The notes: generated by a model not told the origin, from the letters alone. Positions 1 through 44,902 are shown, counted from the stretch's first letter. The stretch is 64,000 bases of DNA from Atherinomorus stipes (GCA_023101725.1 JALJCO010010139.1:124001-188000), one strand, 5' to 3'. A program made the numbers and translations.

Positions 1-150
1 CCTACTTCAACACACCTGACTCAGATGAAAGGCTCGTTAGCAGGCTTGCAAAGAACTTGATGAGCAGTTGAGTTGATCTGAATCAGGTGTGGTGGAGTTG
101 GAAACCTGGAATACATGCAGGGCAGGGGTCCCTGGGTCGAGAAACCCTGG
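1..150. repeat. Palindromic hAT-type MITE, partial copy at the window edge
   Basis: Holds the paired words AACACACCTGACTCAGAT and ATCTGAATCAGGTGT of the MITE family also seen at 19688, 23980 and 48126. The outer left end is outside the window. Confidence 0.55.
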
Positions 151-755
151 TTTAGACATTATTTAATCTTGAAAATCACCCATAAGTGTCCTTTTGATTG
201 ACATGCAGCAGACCGGAAGCTCGGCCTGCCGACTGGTGGCTCCTCGTTAGCTCCTTGTTTGCTCTCAGTAAGGTCTCAGTTTGTAGCAGAGTAGCACAAG
301 GGCGGCTTTTAGTCAGATAATAGCAAGTCTAAGCCTGTCTCACCTTTACACTGCCACTTAGAGGATTAATCTTTGTTAGCCCCTGTTAGTTTCGAGTTAG
401 TTCGGTTTGCGTTTAGCCCAGAGTACGTCAGCTGTCAATCATTTGCCCAGCGCCTTGGAGCAGCCTTGAAGTATTTTCCAGGAGTGACGCAACACGGCAA
501 GATGGCGACGGTGGGACACGCCCAACTGGCTTCACGTTTAGCTCTTCAGAAACCAACGGGTGACGTAGCGGAAGGTTCGTCCCTCTGTGGGGGTTTGCTC
601 TGTTTTGCAGCCAGCCCCTTGTGGATGAGGAAAGAATTGCATTTTTTTAACTTTACTTCTGGGGTTCACTCTTCTCCAGCGAAGTTTGCCCCTTGTTAAA
701 AACCAAAACTGACTTGAATCCAGAACGATCTGGTGGTTGAACCAAGTCCTGCTTG
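151..755. other. 3' flank of cpxm1, no gene seen
   Basis: About 600 bp downstream of the cpxm1 stop. No convincing coding frame. No canonical AATAAA on the minus strand; an ATTAAA near 163-168 is a weak candidate polyadenylation signal. Confidence 0.3.
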
Positions 756-25190
<24,435 letters not shown>

Positions 25191-25239
25191 TGCAACTCTC
25201 TCTGGTAGAAACCCCTCACACACTGAACACTCATTCAAC

Positions 25240-27925
25240 CTTCCTGACCTGCTGTGCTGCGACTCTGCAAAGTTCCCTTCAGTGCAAACTGTTTCCTTTC
25301 ACATGCAGGTTAGAAAATAAAGCTGAAGATTACATCAGGGCTGGACTTTTCTGAGGTTTTGCTTTTCTTTTTCATAGAGATTAATATAATCAGATTTTAT
25401 TTGGATTCACAGAAGCTTTATCTTAGAAATGATAAGATTTTTTATTTTAACTTTATTTCTTTTGTTTTATCAGGCAAAACAACAGGTGAAATTTGGTTTA
25501 TTTTTAATGCAAACATAAGCAGAATATAAATACTGTGCACAGAATTCTGCCAAACATACTCAGTTTTATCAGTTGTATCCAAGAACTCCTCCCATCATGA
25601 ATCAGAGAAAATTCAGGACCAATAATGCCTGCATGTCTCTAATGAATCACATAAAGTTGGCTCCAATATGATAATTCTACTTTTAAGAGTAGGAATGGCT
25701 AGAAATACACAAGAGAGGTCCATGACCCGCATCACCTTCATGTTTTCAGCTGGAAGTCATCAATATGAGCTTTGATTTGGAAGGTTCTGTGAACATCCTC
25801 CACGTCTTGCTGGCAGATTTGACGCTCCTCTCTGCAGAGCTGTTGCTCTGAGGATCATCCAACTAGTTTATTTAGGGATCAAATTCCAACAACCCTCCTT
25901 TTCACCAGACGCAGAACCGGCAGACCTCTTTTTGCAGAAGAAGCCGACGACGGGTGGAAACGTAGGACAGATTCAAGATGTTTAATGTGGATATTAAGGT
26001 TGCATGAACACTATGGGACCAGTAATTATCGGGCCGATAACAGGAAATTATTACATCATTCCGATATGTCTGATATCATGACAACTTGCGCTGATAACAT
26101 ACTGTATATTTTTGTAGTCTCGTCTACAGGATGTGAATGTCAACAAGTCTAGTTTGTAGTCTAGTCATTATTATTGTTTAAAAATAAACTTTTTCAGATT
26201 GTGTTAACATACAATAAATGTTTGAATCTAACTCGTCAGTACATCATTTTCTATGTTTTTTTAACTTCTCGATTGCACTTTTTCAGTTTGTAATCCTGAT
26301 GCATGTATTTGCATCAGTTCAAGGAGCCTTTATTTTTGTATCAGTCATTAATGCACTTTTTTAAGTTGATGTGCATTTTTGATATAAAATACTTTTGTTT
26401 GATATCTTTTAGAAAATGTTTTAGGGGCTTGCTGATAGTTTTTCACTCGAAAAAAATAAATTCCTCATTCAAAGAGTGAAAAGTCTTTTTGGCTTTGTTA
26501 ATAGTGTTATGATCAGGTACAGTCGTCCTCAAAATTATTTACACCCTCCAGTTTAAGTAAAGGCGAAATTCACAGTAATTCAAATACCAAGACACTAAAG
26601 TAACTAATACTAAATGAAAATTTACAAAATATTAATTTAGTGGAATAAAATAGCTTTTGAAATGTGGTTCAAAATAATAATTTTGAAAAAAAAAACAAAA
26701 CTGTCCCAGACACATTAGAGCACCTTTCCCATGAACAGTGGACCAAAATACCTGTCAACAGGTGTGGAGATCTTTTTGAACATCAGAGAAAACACCTGAT
26801 TGCCTCAAAGTGTTGCTCAACAAAATTTTAGCTTCAGAGCCCCATCATGTTTGTTTACTTTTTATTTTTTGTGGATTTGTTTTTTATATTTCTGTTGAAC
26901 TGCAGTACAAAATCAGTCATGATTTTCCTAACATTTTTATTTCTTTGTTCCATTTTAACTGATGACTGCTGATTTTTTCCTTGCGTTAATTGGAGGGTAT
27001 GAATAATTTTGAGGACGACTGCATGTATGTGTTGTCAGTTACCAGTATCGGCCTTTAGGAACTGAGATTTATCAGTTATCTTTTTGGTAATTAAAGTTTT
27101 TTGGATCATTTCAGAGTAGACTGCAGAAAAAGAAATTTATTCTTACACAACAACCGAGGGAGCACACGTCATTTGTCTGGTTAAATAGTTTTAATGGCAC
27201 AGAAAACAGATGATACGTTGGATTTTTGCAGACCCGACAGGTTACACACCAATTTGTCAAATTCAATTAACATTTTCATATCGGCCAAATTCATATGAAT
27301 GACAATGCAACAGACAATAAAACCTGGACATATTTTTTTAATCAAAGCCTTCCTCATAGTGAGGCAAGAGCAGACAATAAGCTTAAATTGAAACAATAAG
27401 ATCTTTTCACTCCTTTTAACAGTTGTTTCTGATAAGCCAAATTTGAACAACTGAATATTAAGGCATCATAACCCTTAAGAAAAAAAAAAAAAAAAACCCT
27501 TTCATTTCAGCCATTAATCAATAAACACACAAACACATGACTACAGACTATTTAACCAGTCTGTTTGGAAAAAACAAATAAAAAAAGCTACAAAAATTTA
27601 TTTACAAAATATGGAATAAAAAAAAAAAAAAAAAAAAGAATCCGAGTTTCTAGACTCCTCATCAACCCAAACATGGCAACCCTCCTCCCTCTGAAGGATT
27701 TTCGTCAGAAACAAATGATGAAATGTCTTTAAAATTCAGGTGCTGAACATCAGACCCTCATTCATCTGAGCAGACATTAAAACTGAACTGAAACTAGAGT
27801 AGAGGAAGAACAATAAATCACAGACTGACATTTGTTTTAGGAAAAGGTGAGGTGAATCCGAGGCTGACATAAACAAGCCTCTGCTGTGCACACTCCAATT
27901 ATCCCAAATATCTGTTCTCTACATT
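25240..27925. other. Intergenic spacer between cpxm1 and smu1
   Basis: cpxm1 5' flank and smu1 3' flank. Holds a degenerate GATAACA/CCGATAT-type repeat near 26000-26180, the MITE at 26520-27021, and two A-homopolymer tracts (27479-27496, 27619-27637). No coding frame supported and no TATA box identified for cpxm1. Confidence 0.4.
26520..27021. mobile_element. MITE with CAGTCGTCCTCAAAATTATT termini
   Basis: The 20-bp ends are perfect inverted repeats (AATAATTTTGAGGACGACTG at 27002-27021). A diverged collinear copy lies at 2621-3121. Confidence 0.85.
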
Positions 27926-27931
27926 TTTATT
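27926..27931 (-). terminator. Candidate smu1 polyadenylation signal (AATAAA)
   Basis: TTTATT on the plus strand reads AATAAA on the minus strand, about 190 bp past the smu1 stop. Further A-rich minus-strand sequence follows. Other AATAAA-like words lie farther downstream in A-rich DNA, so the used site could be more distal. Confidence 0.4.
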
Positions 27932-28117
27932 AATTACACGTGACCATCTATAGGCAGGGTAACGTAAGGTGCTCCCTTACACCCTAAACCTTCAGGTCCA
28001 CTTGGAGATGGGAGGGAGTCACCGGGGTGGTAAAATGACAAAAACCAAAAATGTAACGTCCAGAGTGAGGAGAGCAGCTGCTGAGCGACAACGTCCATGC
28101 TCCTTCGGGATGCTGCG

Positions 28118-36254
<8,137 letters not shown>

Positions 36255-36430
36255 GGTTATTTATCTCAACACAGCAGCAAAGATGCACTTCTGCAGGAAA
36301 AGTTAGACACACGCAGAGAAACCGGAAGTAGTGGGAGGAGCTAAAGCATTTTCGAGTTAAAAGTCTCTTTGGCATTTGGATAATAGATCATTTCATTGTG
36401 TCACCGGAAATTTAGAGGTCAGGCGGTCAG
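36255..36430 (-). promoter_or_regulatory. smu1 TATA-less promoter and 5' UTR with ETS-type sites
   Basis: The sequence upstream of the smu1 ATG shows no TATA box. It holds CCGGAAGT at 36322-36329 and a second ACCGGAAA near 36403, consensus ETS/GABP-type words typical of housekeeping promoters. A divergent plus-strand exon starts 470 bp away, so the interval could act in both directions. This is inferred from motifs only. Confidence 0.4.
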
Positions 36431-36702
36431 CTGCTCAATGTCACACCAGACATAACAAAGAGGAAATTAAAATATAGATGTATAACGGAAAACTATGTAT
36501 TGCAGTAAAATCAGGCGTACTTTTCATTTAACAGGCAAGCCAATGTGAGGTATGGATCACCGCGAGCCTACGTCACAACCCGGAATTCATGTGACCGCGA
36601 AGCTGGTCCCGGTGAAAATATGCTTCGTATTTGAACGGCGTCTGATGGACTATGAGCCTCAAAAACTGCTTTTGCACTCTTTTTAATTTTTTTTCTCCGC
36701 AG

Positions 36703-36909
36703 GTCTGTCTTTGAAATATTATAGAAATGACGTCCAGTTATACTGAAAGTCTCACTGCCGACGCTAGAAGAAGATACGAAGCTAAACTAGTATCTGTTGG
36801 ACTAAGTGATGCCCATCTTCTGCTGCTACAGCCTGGTTAGACGAACCTACCTGTACACAACAGCCTGATGACCAGTTTCCCGATCTCATGATGTATTTGG
36901 TTTCATCAG
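36703..36909 (+). pseudogene. Divergent exon with frameshift, N-terminal exon of a multicopy teleost protein family
   Basis: A pyrimidine-rich acceptor ends at 36702 and a GTAAGC donor starts at 36910. The ATG at 36727 opens MTSSYTESLTADARRRYEAK.. and ends at a TAG at 36838 after 37 codons. Past an apparent single-base loss around 36815-36830, another frame continues as AWLDEPTC..DDQFPDLMMYLV up to the donor. I recall this pattern (an ARRRYEAKL head, then a ..FPD..YLV box) from the first coding exon of multicopy, probably transposon-derived teleost proteins (SWIM/YqaJ type). No further exon was found downstream. It could be an assembly error in a live gene or a decayed copy. Confidence 0.35.
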
Positions 36910-37289
36910 GTAAGCCCCGTGTTCAAGCCATTTATTTTTTATAGAATATTAATTTTCCCCGGATTTTTAAGAAATGGTGGTATTTCTTTGATGTACTTCT
37001 CAGGAGTTTACTCTCATTGATAAAGCTATAAATTACCGGCAGTCTCATCTGTATGTAACTGGTTATGACTGTGCATGTTTATAACGCTGCAAATGCCTTT
37101 CTGCCGCTTTTTATGCTTTTATTGTGATGTGGGAACATTGATGGCAGTAATCTGGATGAACGTAATCGTTAACAGTCCTGAGGAGACGGGAACAGCGGGC
37201 GGCGCTGTGATTCTGTACATCCACTGATTTAATGGTGTTTTCTATCATCTGTACAGAAACAACTACAGGGTTTAAAAAGTGAGACCACA

Positions 37290-37493
37290 TTATATGCTTT
37301 TTTTTTTATCAGTCACAAAGTGATCGGAACATATTGTTAGATGTTTCCATGGTTTCCAGCGTGAACTGTCAGCATTTATGGGCTTGATAGCCGCTAGCCA
37401 CTTAGCATGTTGTTCGGGACTTTTTCTGTTGTTTTGGGAACTGGAACAAACATATTCTCTTGTCCGTGTGATAGATATGTTTATGGCAGCCAT
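37290..37493 (-). pseudogene. THAP-domain-like reading frame, probably decayed
   Basis: The 67-residue frame contains HAKWLAAIKPIN, SSRWKPWKHLTICSDHF: the Trp, the W-P spacing and the C-x2-H-F end of a THAP (C2CH) zinc finger. The first Cys pair is incomplete (only VCSSS), and the frame ends in Lys-rich sequence and a stop with no clear donor. THAP domains are P-element-transposase-type DNA-binding modules that are widespread in fish. I read it as a remnant. It faces the frameshifted exon at 36703, which may belong to the same former gene or element. Confidence 0.4.
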
Positions 37494-37499
37494 ACACAG

Positions 37500-39075
37500 C
37501 GGGACTTCTCGGTATTTCCAAAGTAGAATAAACGAAGATTGACGAGTAATGAAGCAGTTAATTTAGTGGCTCCCCTATGCAACGAAGCGATGTTTTCACC
37601 TGTTACCTAACCGGATGTGACGAATTTGGCGAAAATTCCCGGATGTTCGCGGTGATCCATACATTGAAAAGAAACAGAAAAGACAATGCAGTAACATATG
37701 GCACAGACATGGGAAATTCATCATCATCATCATCATCATACCCATTAGTGTACATATCTGAGAAAATATATTCAAGAAATAGAAAAAGTCCATATCTTAT
37801 AAAAAAAAAAAAAAAAAGCTGTGACAAATAAAATAGCGTTCAGATCCTAAAGAATTAAGGTTTGAAGATGGTTTTCTGGTTGTTTGTTGCAGGTAACAAG
37901 AGCAAGTAAACTAATAAATAAATAAAGGCAGATTTTCCTTGTTTATTTTTAACTCTTTGGAGTGAAAGCAGGTTCAACTCATATAATCTGGAGCTTAATG
38001 ACTCTTATGGCATGCATCAGCAGATCTGATATGTTTTGGACCAGAACCATTCAGTGCCTCATACACCAGCATCAACATTTTAAAAAACAATTATTTTGCG
38101 CAGTCTGAGAACTTGAGTGATATGCCCCCCTTTTTTGTGAGTACAGCAGCAGCAGCAGCATTCTGAATTAGTTGCAGTTGTCTAAATGATTCAAAGAGAC
38201 CTGTAAAACTCCATTACAGTTGTCAAGCCTTTTGAAAATGGAAAAATAGATGCATGAAGAAGTTTTTCTAATCATGTTGAACCATCAGGCCCTTTTTTTT
38301 CTACATATATTCTAAATTTTTTAAAAAAAGAGCTGGTTTGGTTCATGTCTGTTAAAATTAAGTTAGCGCGCATGACTCTCACCTGGGAGTCTTGGGATCA
38401 AATCCTGCCCGGGCCCTCTATTGTGTACCTTGCCACACATTTAAAGAATGTAAGACATCAAAAGAGGAGTTAAAATGTAACAAAACATTTACAGTTGTCA
38501 TTACTGTAAAATTCGCCTTAAAATTGCATTTAAACAGAGACAGAAGTAAAAGCATCAAGTTCCAGAGATTTTTGAAATGTGTTCCTGTCATTTGAAGCTG
38601 CAGAAGGAAAGGACATTTGTTGGTTTTAGGAATTTGTTGCATGATTCTATGGGAGGACTGCATATTGTATTTGGCTCTAGATACTCTGCAGAAGCTGACA
38701 TAAATATTGAGGTGAAAGACTGAGGAGTGTTTCATAGATGAGAGTGAACGAGTGAAGATTATGGCAAGTATGTACAATAATGATGGCCATTTAACCTGAC
38801 TTTAGAGCAGACAATGATGAGTTCTGTAAGGAGTATAAGTGACAAGTGGGATAGCAGTAATAGGAGTTCCTTTGCAAGCATGTCTGTATGTGTCACCATA
38901 GTCAAATAAGGGGTCCTTTGAACAATTTGATCTTCTGTTCATGTTCTAGTTATGGTGTAAGGTGTATAAATTTGATTTTTGAAAAAGGTGTACAGCTGGA
39001 TTGTCAATGAAATGTAAAAGACAAAGAAAAATGAAACAGCTGTTGTCTGTTAGCAATTCCGTGTCTCCCTCTTCC
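37500..39075. other. Intergenic, repeats only
   Basis: Holds (TCA)n at 37719-37739, an A-homopolymer near 37801-37817, a tRNA-like segment at 38360-38425 and AT-rich sequence. No coding frame supported. Confidence 0.35.
38360..38425 (+). repeat. tRNA-like head, probable SINE relic
   Basis: TTAGCGCGCATGACTCTCAC followed by GGGATCAAATCCTGCCCGGG resembles RNA polymerase III A and B boxes (B-box consensus GGTTCGANTCC). No intact cloverleaf is claimed. Confidence 0.4.
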
Positions 39076-39084
39076 TCTCTTGGT

Positions 39085-39335
39085 TTCTGTTGTGCAGTCT
39101 GACGGCTCAGGGGACAAAAGATCTCTTTAGTCTGTTTGTGTAGCATCTCTGTGACAACAACCTGCCGGTGAAAGTGTTCCTCTGCTGGGAGATGGCAGTG
39201 TGCAGAGGATGAGTTGGGTTGTCAAGAACAGATTGCAGGTAAGACCTCTTCTCGACTACATCCTCCAGAGGCCAGCTCCACCCCGAGCCTTCCTGATAAT
39301 CCTGATCAGTCGCCACTTCTTTCTCTGACACAGCC
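39085..39335 (-). mobile_element. Non-LTR retrotransposon RT C-terminal fragment
   Basis: The minus frame reads YLQSVLDNPTHPLHTAISQQ, then RLLSQRCYTNRLKRSFVP, a stop, then AVRLHN. This is the C-terminal signature of a fish LINE reverse transcriptase. Truncated. Confidence 0.65.
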
Positions 39336-39591
39336 CCCCCTCACACCCAAATTAAATAAAATAATTTTTTAATTGTTCTGTTCATAAAAAAAAATTACAC
39401 AAGTGCTTTACATCATGAAAACAATTTATTCGTATTAGAATAAAATAAGACTTAACTCACCAAAGTTTATAATATAACAATTAAGAAATACAGCTCATTA
39501 TAGTCTCTTTTACACACAACCACTGTTGCGCACACACACACACACTCATGCAGTCTGGTTTTCTTTCCCGATGAGGTACATCCATTGACAT

Positions 39592-39783
39592 AATGCATTC
39601 CCTAGACCCTTACCCTAACCGTAACCAAAACCTAATTGTGACTTAAACTCTAAAACCTAATCTTGACCCTCAAAAATGGCTTTTTCTAAGGCTTTTTTTG
39701 TGAGGACCGGCCAAAATGTCCTCACTTTACAAAAATGTCCTCATTTAGCTGGTTAAACACGCAAAACGGTCCTCATGTTGATG
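39592..39783 (-). repeat. GTCCTCAC-type dispersed repeat, copy 2
   Basis: Inverted relative of 1797-1944, with an AAACCTAATCTTGACCCTC and CCCTTACCCTAACCGTAACC end. The C-rich strand resembles degenerate telomeric CCCTAA. Confidence 0.6.
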
Positions 39784-39829
39784 GCTGAACAACACACATA
39801 CACACACCCACACAAGCCCTCCGTCCTTA

Positions 39830-41464
39830 CTGTGCATTCAGACCAAGAGCGACTAAAACTGTAAAATAGCTTTTGTGGCTCATAAAAATAGCTGCTACAA
39901 AAAAAAATCTGTTCGCTTTTGTCGCTTATGACATCACGTTCCATTTTGCATATCCTTTTAAAAGTCAAAAGTCAAGTCAAGTCAAATTTATTTATAAAGC
40001 ACTTTTAAAAACAACCTCAGTTGACCAAAGTGCTGAACATAGAAATGATAAAATCAAAAATCAACAATAAATTAAGAGCACAGAATAGATAAAACAGCAC
40101 ATAAATAGAATACACATAAAACCACAGAAGAAGATAAACACATAAAATAAAATAAAACACATAAAAGCCAAAAAGAGATGCTCAGGCTGGAGGGAAAGCC
40201 AGTGAGAATAGATGTGCTTTCAGTAAGGATTTAAAATGATCAATACTCTGTGCACATCTAATATTAAAAGGCAGACTGTTCCAAAGAACTGGTGCAGCAA
40301 CAGAAAAAGCTCTGTCACCTCTCCCCTTAAGTCTGGTTCTAGGAACCGTCAGGAGCAACTGGTTAGTCGACCAGGACCGTATGCTTTTTACCATTAGCAG
40401 AGCTTTTGCAGTGATGCTTTTCGTGATTGCTGCCTGGTGCTTTGACAAGTTGTAGCCTGTGATTAACCAGAAATCCGTCTCCTACTGAAAAACAACGGTC
40501 TGGACATGATTAAATTACACCCCAAAACAAAAATAATGTTGTAGCTTAGTTAAGTACATCATCTTCACTGATCTGCATCTGCAGATCTTCACTCATTCAT
40601 CTCTCACTCTCAAACTAAATGTCAAGACGAGGGACAAAAAGGAAATATGTATTTTTATCCCTGTCAATTATTATTATTATAACATAGTACTTTCGATATT
40701 TATAAATGATATCGTCCCATTCACATAGCATGCTAGGCGCTCGATTAGCAGGCAAGTTTCGCGTTTGGGGCTCAGACACTAAGAAACCTGCAAAAAGTTG
40801 GGCCTCTGTTGCTTATTGCAACACTAGGAGACGGGGTGTGACTTGCAACACTCAGGCCGATTATGAGCACCCTTAAAGCGGACAAGTTTCTGCGCGAGAG
40901 CCAGTAAAAAAGCAGAGCTCATAACTTTTCTTTCTGAACATCCGATCTTGAAAATTCCAAGTGTAGTGGGTAGCTAGTGTCAAAAATAAGAAGAGCAAAA
41001 AGGTTGGAAGCAGCTCTGGGTCGTTCCTGGGAAGCAGGAGCGAAAATTCCTCAAACGCAATATCTTGGCGAGAAACGCTTAAACGTGCATTTTCAACACA
41101 TGAGCGTGGTAACTGTGTCTTTGTGCCTTGAATGAGCATGAATTCATGTTTGGGACTCAGACACTATACCAAAGCTACAAAAAGTTGGGCCTCTGTTGCT
41201 TTTTGCAACACTAGGAGACGCAGTGTGACTTGCAACACTCAGGCCAAACATTCCAATTGGTTGTCAGGGTTTTACAGCCGAAACGTGTCATAGCCAATTT
41301 GCATAAAGTTAAACTATTTTTAACTTTGTTTAGTCGCTCTAATCGCTCAACTTTTGCAGCTTGTCGCTTCTGTCGCTTTATTCGCACTTGTCGCTCCTGT
41401 CCATTGAAAGTGAATGACTTCCGGCGATTTTACAGCTTTAGTTGCTCTTGGTCTGAACGCACAG
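39830..41464. mobile_element. 1.6-kb DNA transposon with TTA flanks, interrupted by a LINE
   Basis: CTGTGCATTCAGACCAAGAG faces CTCTTGGTCTGAACGCACAG. Flanking TTA is at 39827-39829 and 41465-41467, as in PIF-Harbinger. The LINE at 39961-40490 lies inside. A 96-bp segment near 40766-40861 is repeated at 41151-41247. No transposase frame seen. Confidence 0.75.
39961..40490 (-). mobile_element. 5'-truncated L2-type LINE
   Basis: The minus frame 40182-40448 has RTRLKGRGDRAFSVAAPVLW, NSLPFNIR and SLLKAHLFSLAF, the L2-like RT C-terminus. The 3' tail at 39961-40030 contains the AAAGTGCTTTATAAATAAA type word on the minus strand. Confidence 0.8.
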
Positions 41465-42672
41465 TTACTCCACACAAACATAAACTCTGATCTGTTTCTG
41501 TCTCTTAACTGAATGTAGGTATAAAAATATTAATAAAAAATAACATCTGGTTTGAAGCTGCTGTGAGAAATCAATCTCTTGGGAATCTGTTCACACCAAA
41601 AGCCAACCCACCCATGGCCATAGAGGGTTCCACCACAGTGACCACCCATCAGGGCAGGCCAGAGTTCATTCCACAGCCGTACAACAATCTCCAATAAGAA
41701 CTGATAAGAGCAACAAGAACAAAAATACACCTAAAGAAGTTAATGAAAATAATGTATTATAAGAAAAGAAAAGAATTCAGTAGAAACCTAAAGGTCTTAA
41801 ACCTCTTTAAAACATCTACAGTCTGCAGCCCTGGGGTTCTACAAGGGCTGTAGTGATGGAATGAGGCCTTGTTATATGTTTTAGTCTTCACTTTAGGAAC
41901 AGTAAAAGACCTGTACCAGAGGACCTCAGGGTCTGCAAGGACTCATCATTTCAAAGCATGTCAGATAAATAAGAAGCCTCAAGACCATTAAGATATTTAT
42001 AAATGACTAAAAGAAGCTTAAAATCCATCCTGAAATGCATGGGGAGCCAATGCAGCCATTTTAAAACTGGCGTATGTGTTCCCGCTCTCTGGTTCTTCTT
42101 ACAACATGTGCCGCTGATTTCTGAAGTAATTTTAGGTTTGAAAAAGGCTTTTTGGGAATAGCAGAGAGCAGAGCAATACAGTAATCTGATCTACAAATAA
42201 AAGCATGCATTACATATGTGCTTGCAAGAGAGAAAAACGGGTGGATTCTGGTGACATTTTATATCCCCCTGCTGAGTAAAGGGGATCACTCTCTCTCTTT
42301 TTCTCCAAAAACACAAAGGTGAGAGTTTTACGATTTCCATGGGTGTGTTCTCTGTAACCAGGGCGTGCTGGATCAGGTCAGGTGGTTTCTCCTCTAGTGT
42401 GCATCTGAGTGATGACTTGTACTTATTCTTCTTCCTCTTCTTCTTGTGTTCCAGCCAAAGACTGCAGCCGTGTCTCAAACCCTGCACTTGCCAGAGTGCA
42501 CTGGAACTCAGTGCATAGTGTGCACTGTGTATTTCGTCTGTACTGCACACTATTGTTGCTAAATGCTGACCCGAATAGAGCACTACACTTACAGGAAGTG
42601 ACGGACTAGCATTTAATGCTAACTTGAGCTAACTCTCCTGAGCCGGTATAACCTCCTCAAACAAATGACCTG

Positions 42673-44191
42673 GGGTCTCATTTATAAAACTGTGCGTAGG
42701 ATCTTTACCAAAACTGTACTCACACCCAAATCCAAAAGTTTGCGTACGCCAAAAAATATTCAGATTTATAAAACCGTGCGTACACACAGGTACAAGCAAT
42801 TTGCCCTTTATTAATCACACTCTTCCTGGAAGTTTGCACAGGTGAATTTGGCTCGTATTCCACCCCCTACACGCCCACTTTCTACCATAAATGGTCAATG
42901 CAAAGCACCTCACGGATGTTTCTGCATATAAATGAGCCAGCTGATCTGAGGCAATTTAAAACTGAATCGTGGTGACCGAAAAGACAACAACACGCAATTT
43001 TGCAGGACACTGAAGTGGAGGTGCTTGTTGGTGAAGTGTGGAACACTCACAAAATCATTTTATTTGGGCATCACAGGAAACACAGATAAACGTAAGTCTG
43101 CTGAGTGACAGCAGGTTGTTGTGGCAGTGAATAATGCAACAGAGGTCTCTTCCAGAAGTGGAAAACGCTGTGTCAGAGCGACAGTGTGCAGAACACAGAA
43201 CACCTGTTTGGTGTGGTGCAGCGTGATTCCCCCTCCCGTGCTCTCCCCTCGCCTGCAAACACCTCCGCCGGTCTTTGGTGAGGTTGATGGCTCCACCACA
43301 GAGCGCGCTGTGGTCAGCAGCCGCTGATGCGTCGGGGTGGGCACGGTTTCAGTGGTCGGTCTATCTGGGTCCAGTTCATAGACAAAAGCGCTGCAAAAGT
43401 AAATGTGATTGTTAGGCGGTCATCATCATTGGGCCAGGAAATCCTGAAAACGAGCTCCCTTCTAATTTTCCCATCTGTAGGTCCTTCAGCCAACACTCCC
43501 GCAGCATTATTAGTGTCCCCACGGTATTATGTTCATACATCAATCAGTCTGTCTGCCGCGCACTTTGTCAGAATCTACGTATCAATGTGGCAAATATATC
43601 ACCATGATGATCATTGGTAGATGAAGATGATGGTGAGAAAACTTTGATGAAAAGTTAATTTAACATATAAGTTTGCTTACGGACCTTTTTATTTATTTGA
43701 AAGGTTCTTATAGTTTCAGCTCACCTGCAGCATAAATAACGCTGCTGGTTTGAATCCTATAAAGCCAATACGATTGAAATTTGATGTGAACGGGGAAATA
43801 AACGTTTGAGTGTGACGGAACAGGAGAGCCTGGACGGGCTTCGATGTCAAGTCTCCTGTGTAAAGGTCATATGCCCTAACCACTCTGCTGAAGGAGAAGT
43901 TGACAGGTACCCAGCCAGGGCACAATATCTGTTAGATAGAAGTGACAGGACCCCGGTGCTGCCAGCGGGGGAATCATGATGCAGTCTGGTTTCAGTTCCC
44001 CACCTCACCATCTGTGTCGCCAGTTTCCCCAGTCTCCAAAACCTGCATACGCATGGGTCAGAGTTAACGTGGGAGTCCGCACATTTTCCCATCAAGTTTG
44101 CTTTTTATAAATCACAACTTTTGCGTGAAAACTGGCGTACGCCAGCTTCAGGACCCATTTTGTGCGTACGCAACGTTTATAAATGAGACCC
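42673..44191. mobile_element. PIF-Harbinger-like element with decayed MYB-like gene
   Basis: The ends GGGTCTCATTTATAAA and TTTATAAATGAGACCC are inverted, and CTG is duplicated at 42670-42672 and 44192-44194. A plus-strand segment at 43000-43320 translates in shifting frames to TEVEVLVGEVWNTHKIILFG, VAVNNATEVSSRSGKRC and GEVDGSTTERAVVSSR, matching the MYB/SANT-like accessory protein of Harbinger elements. No transposase frame was found. A tRNA-like segment lies near 43838-43895. Confidence 0.8.
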
Positions 44192-44423
44192 CTGGGCATG
44201 AAAAAGTTCCCCTTTCAGCCGACTGCCAGCCACTTACCAGCGACTTGTCTGCTAATTCAATCGCACAGAGAAACACCTGTGTGCCCAGGGGAAACGATTT
44301 CAGAGCATAAATGAATGCCCGGAACAAGGATGTTTCCACATGCCAAATTTGGACACCGTACGTGATGACGTATTTGCGGACAAGTCGTTCAGCCAGTGAT
44401 AGTGCAGTAATGGTGCACTATTA

Positions 44424-44902
44424 TGCTGCGTTCCATTTTCATCGGAACTGGGAAGTGGGAACTGGGGGGTGACGTCACACCCGACCAACTTGCGTTCCAG
44501 CTCACTGGTCGGAAAACCAGTTAGCAACCTAGCAAAACAACGTGTTTGCTAAGGCTATTGTTATTAGCCGTTGTTGGCACAGCTGGTGTTGTAGTTCACA
44601 TATACCACATGAAAAATGTGAATTACACTACAGCAGCTTCCCCGTACATCTGTATAAACCAATACTACGTGTACGACTGATTTATGCAACAAAATATAAG
44701 TAAGAAGTGTAAATAAATGTAACATTACAGAAGCTTCTAAAACTGCTAACACTGGGCGCGGCCATCTTTAAATCTGAACTCGGAGCTGCGAGAGTTGTCC
44801 GACTTTCCGAGTGGGAAATCCGACTTCAGGGGGGCGTTCCAGTTGAAACTTCCTACTCGGAACTGGGAATTTCCGACTTCCGAGTTCAAATGGAACGCAG
44901 CA
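44424..44902. mobile_element. Harbinger-type MITE, copy 2 (exact TTA duplication)
   Basis: TTA at 44421-44423 and 44903-44905. Inverted ends TGCTGCGTTCCATTTTC and AATGGAACGCAGCA. Nearly identical to 22095-22583, same orientation. Confidence 0.88.

Noticed and set aside
373..699. 108-residue plus-strand frame downstream of cpxm1
   Set aside because: No domain, no family resemblance, no splice or Kozak support; likely chance.
38418..38777. 119-residue minus-strand frame
   Set aside because: Overlaps the tRNA-like SINE relic and AT-rich repeat; no homologous motif.
43838..43895. Possible tRNA gene on the minus strand (GTGGTTAGGGCAT ... CATCGAAGCCC)
   Set aside because: Imperfect boxes and no foldable cloverleaf; at best a SINE relic inside the Harbinger-like element.
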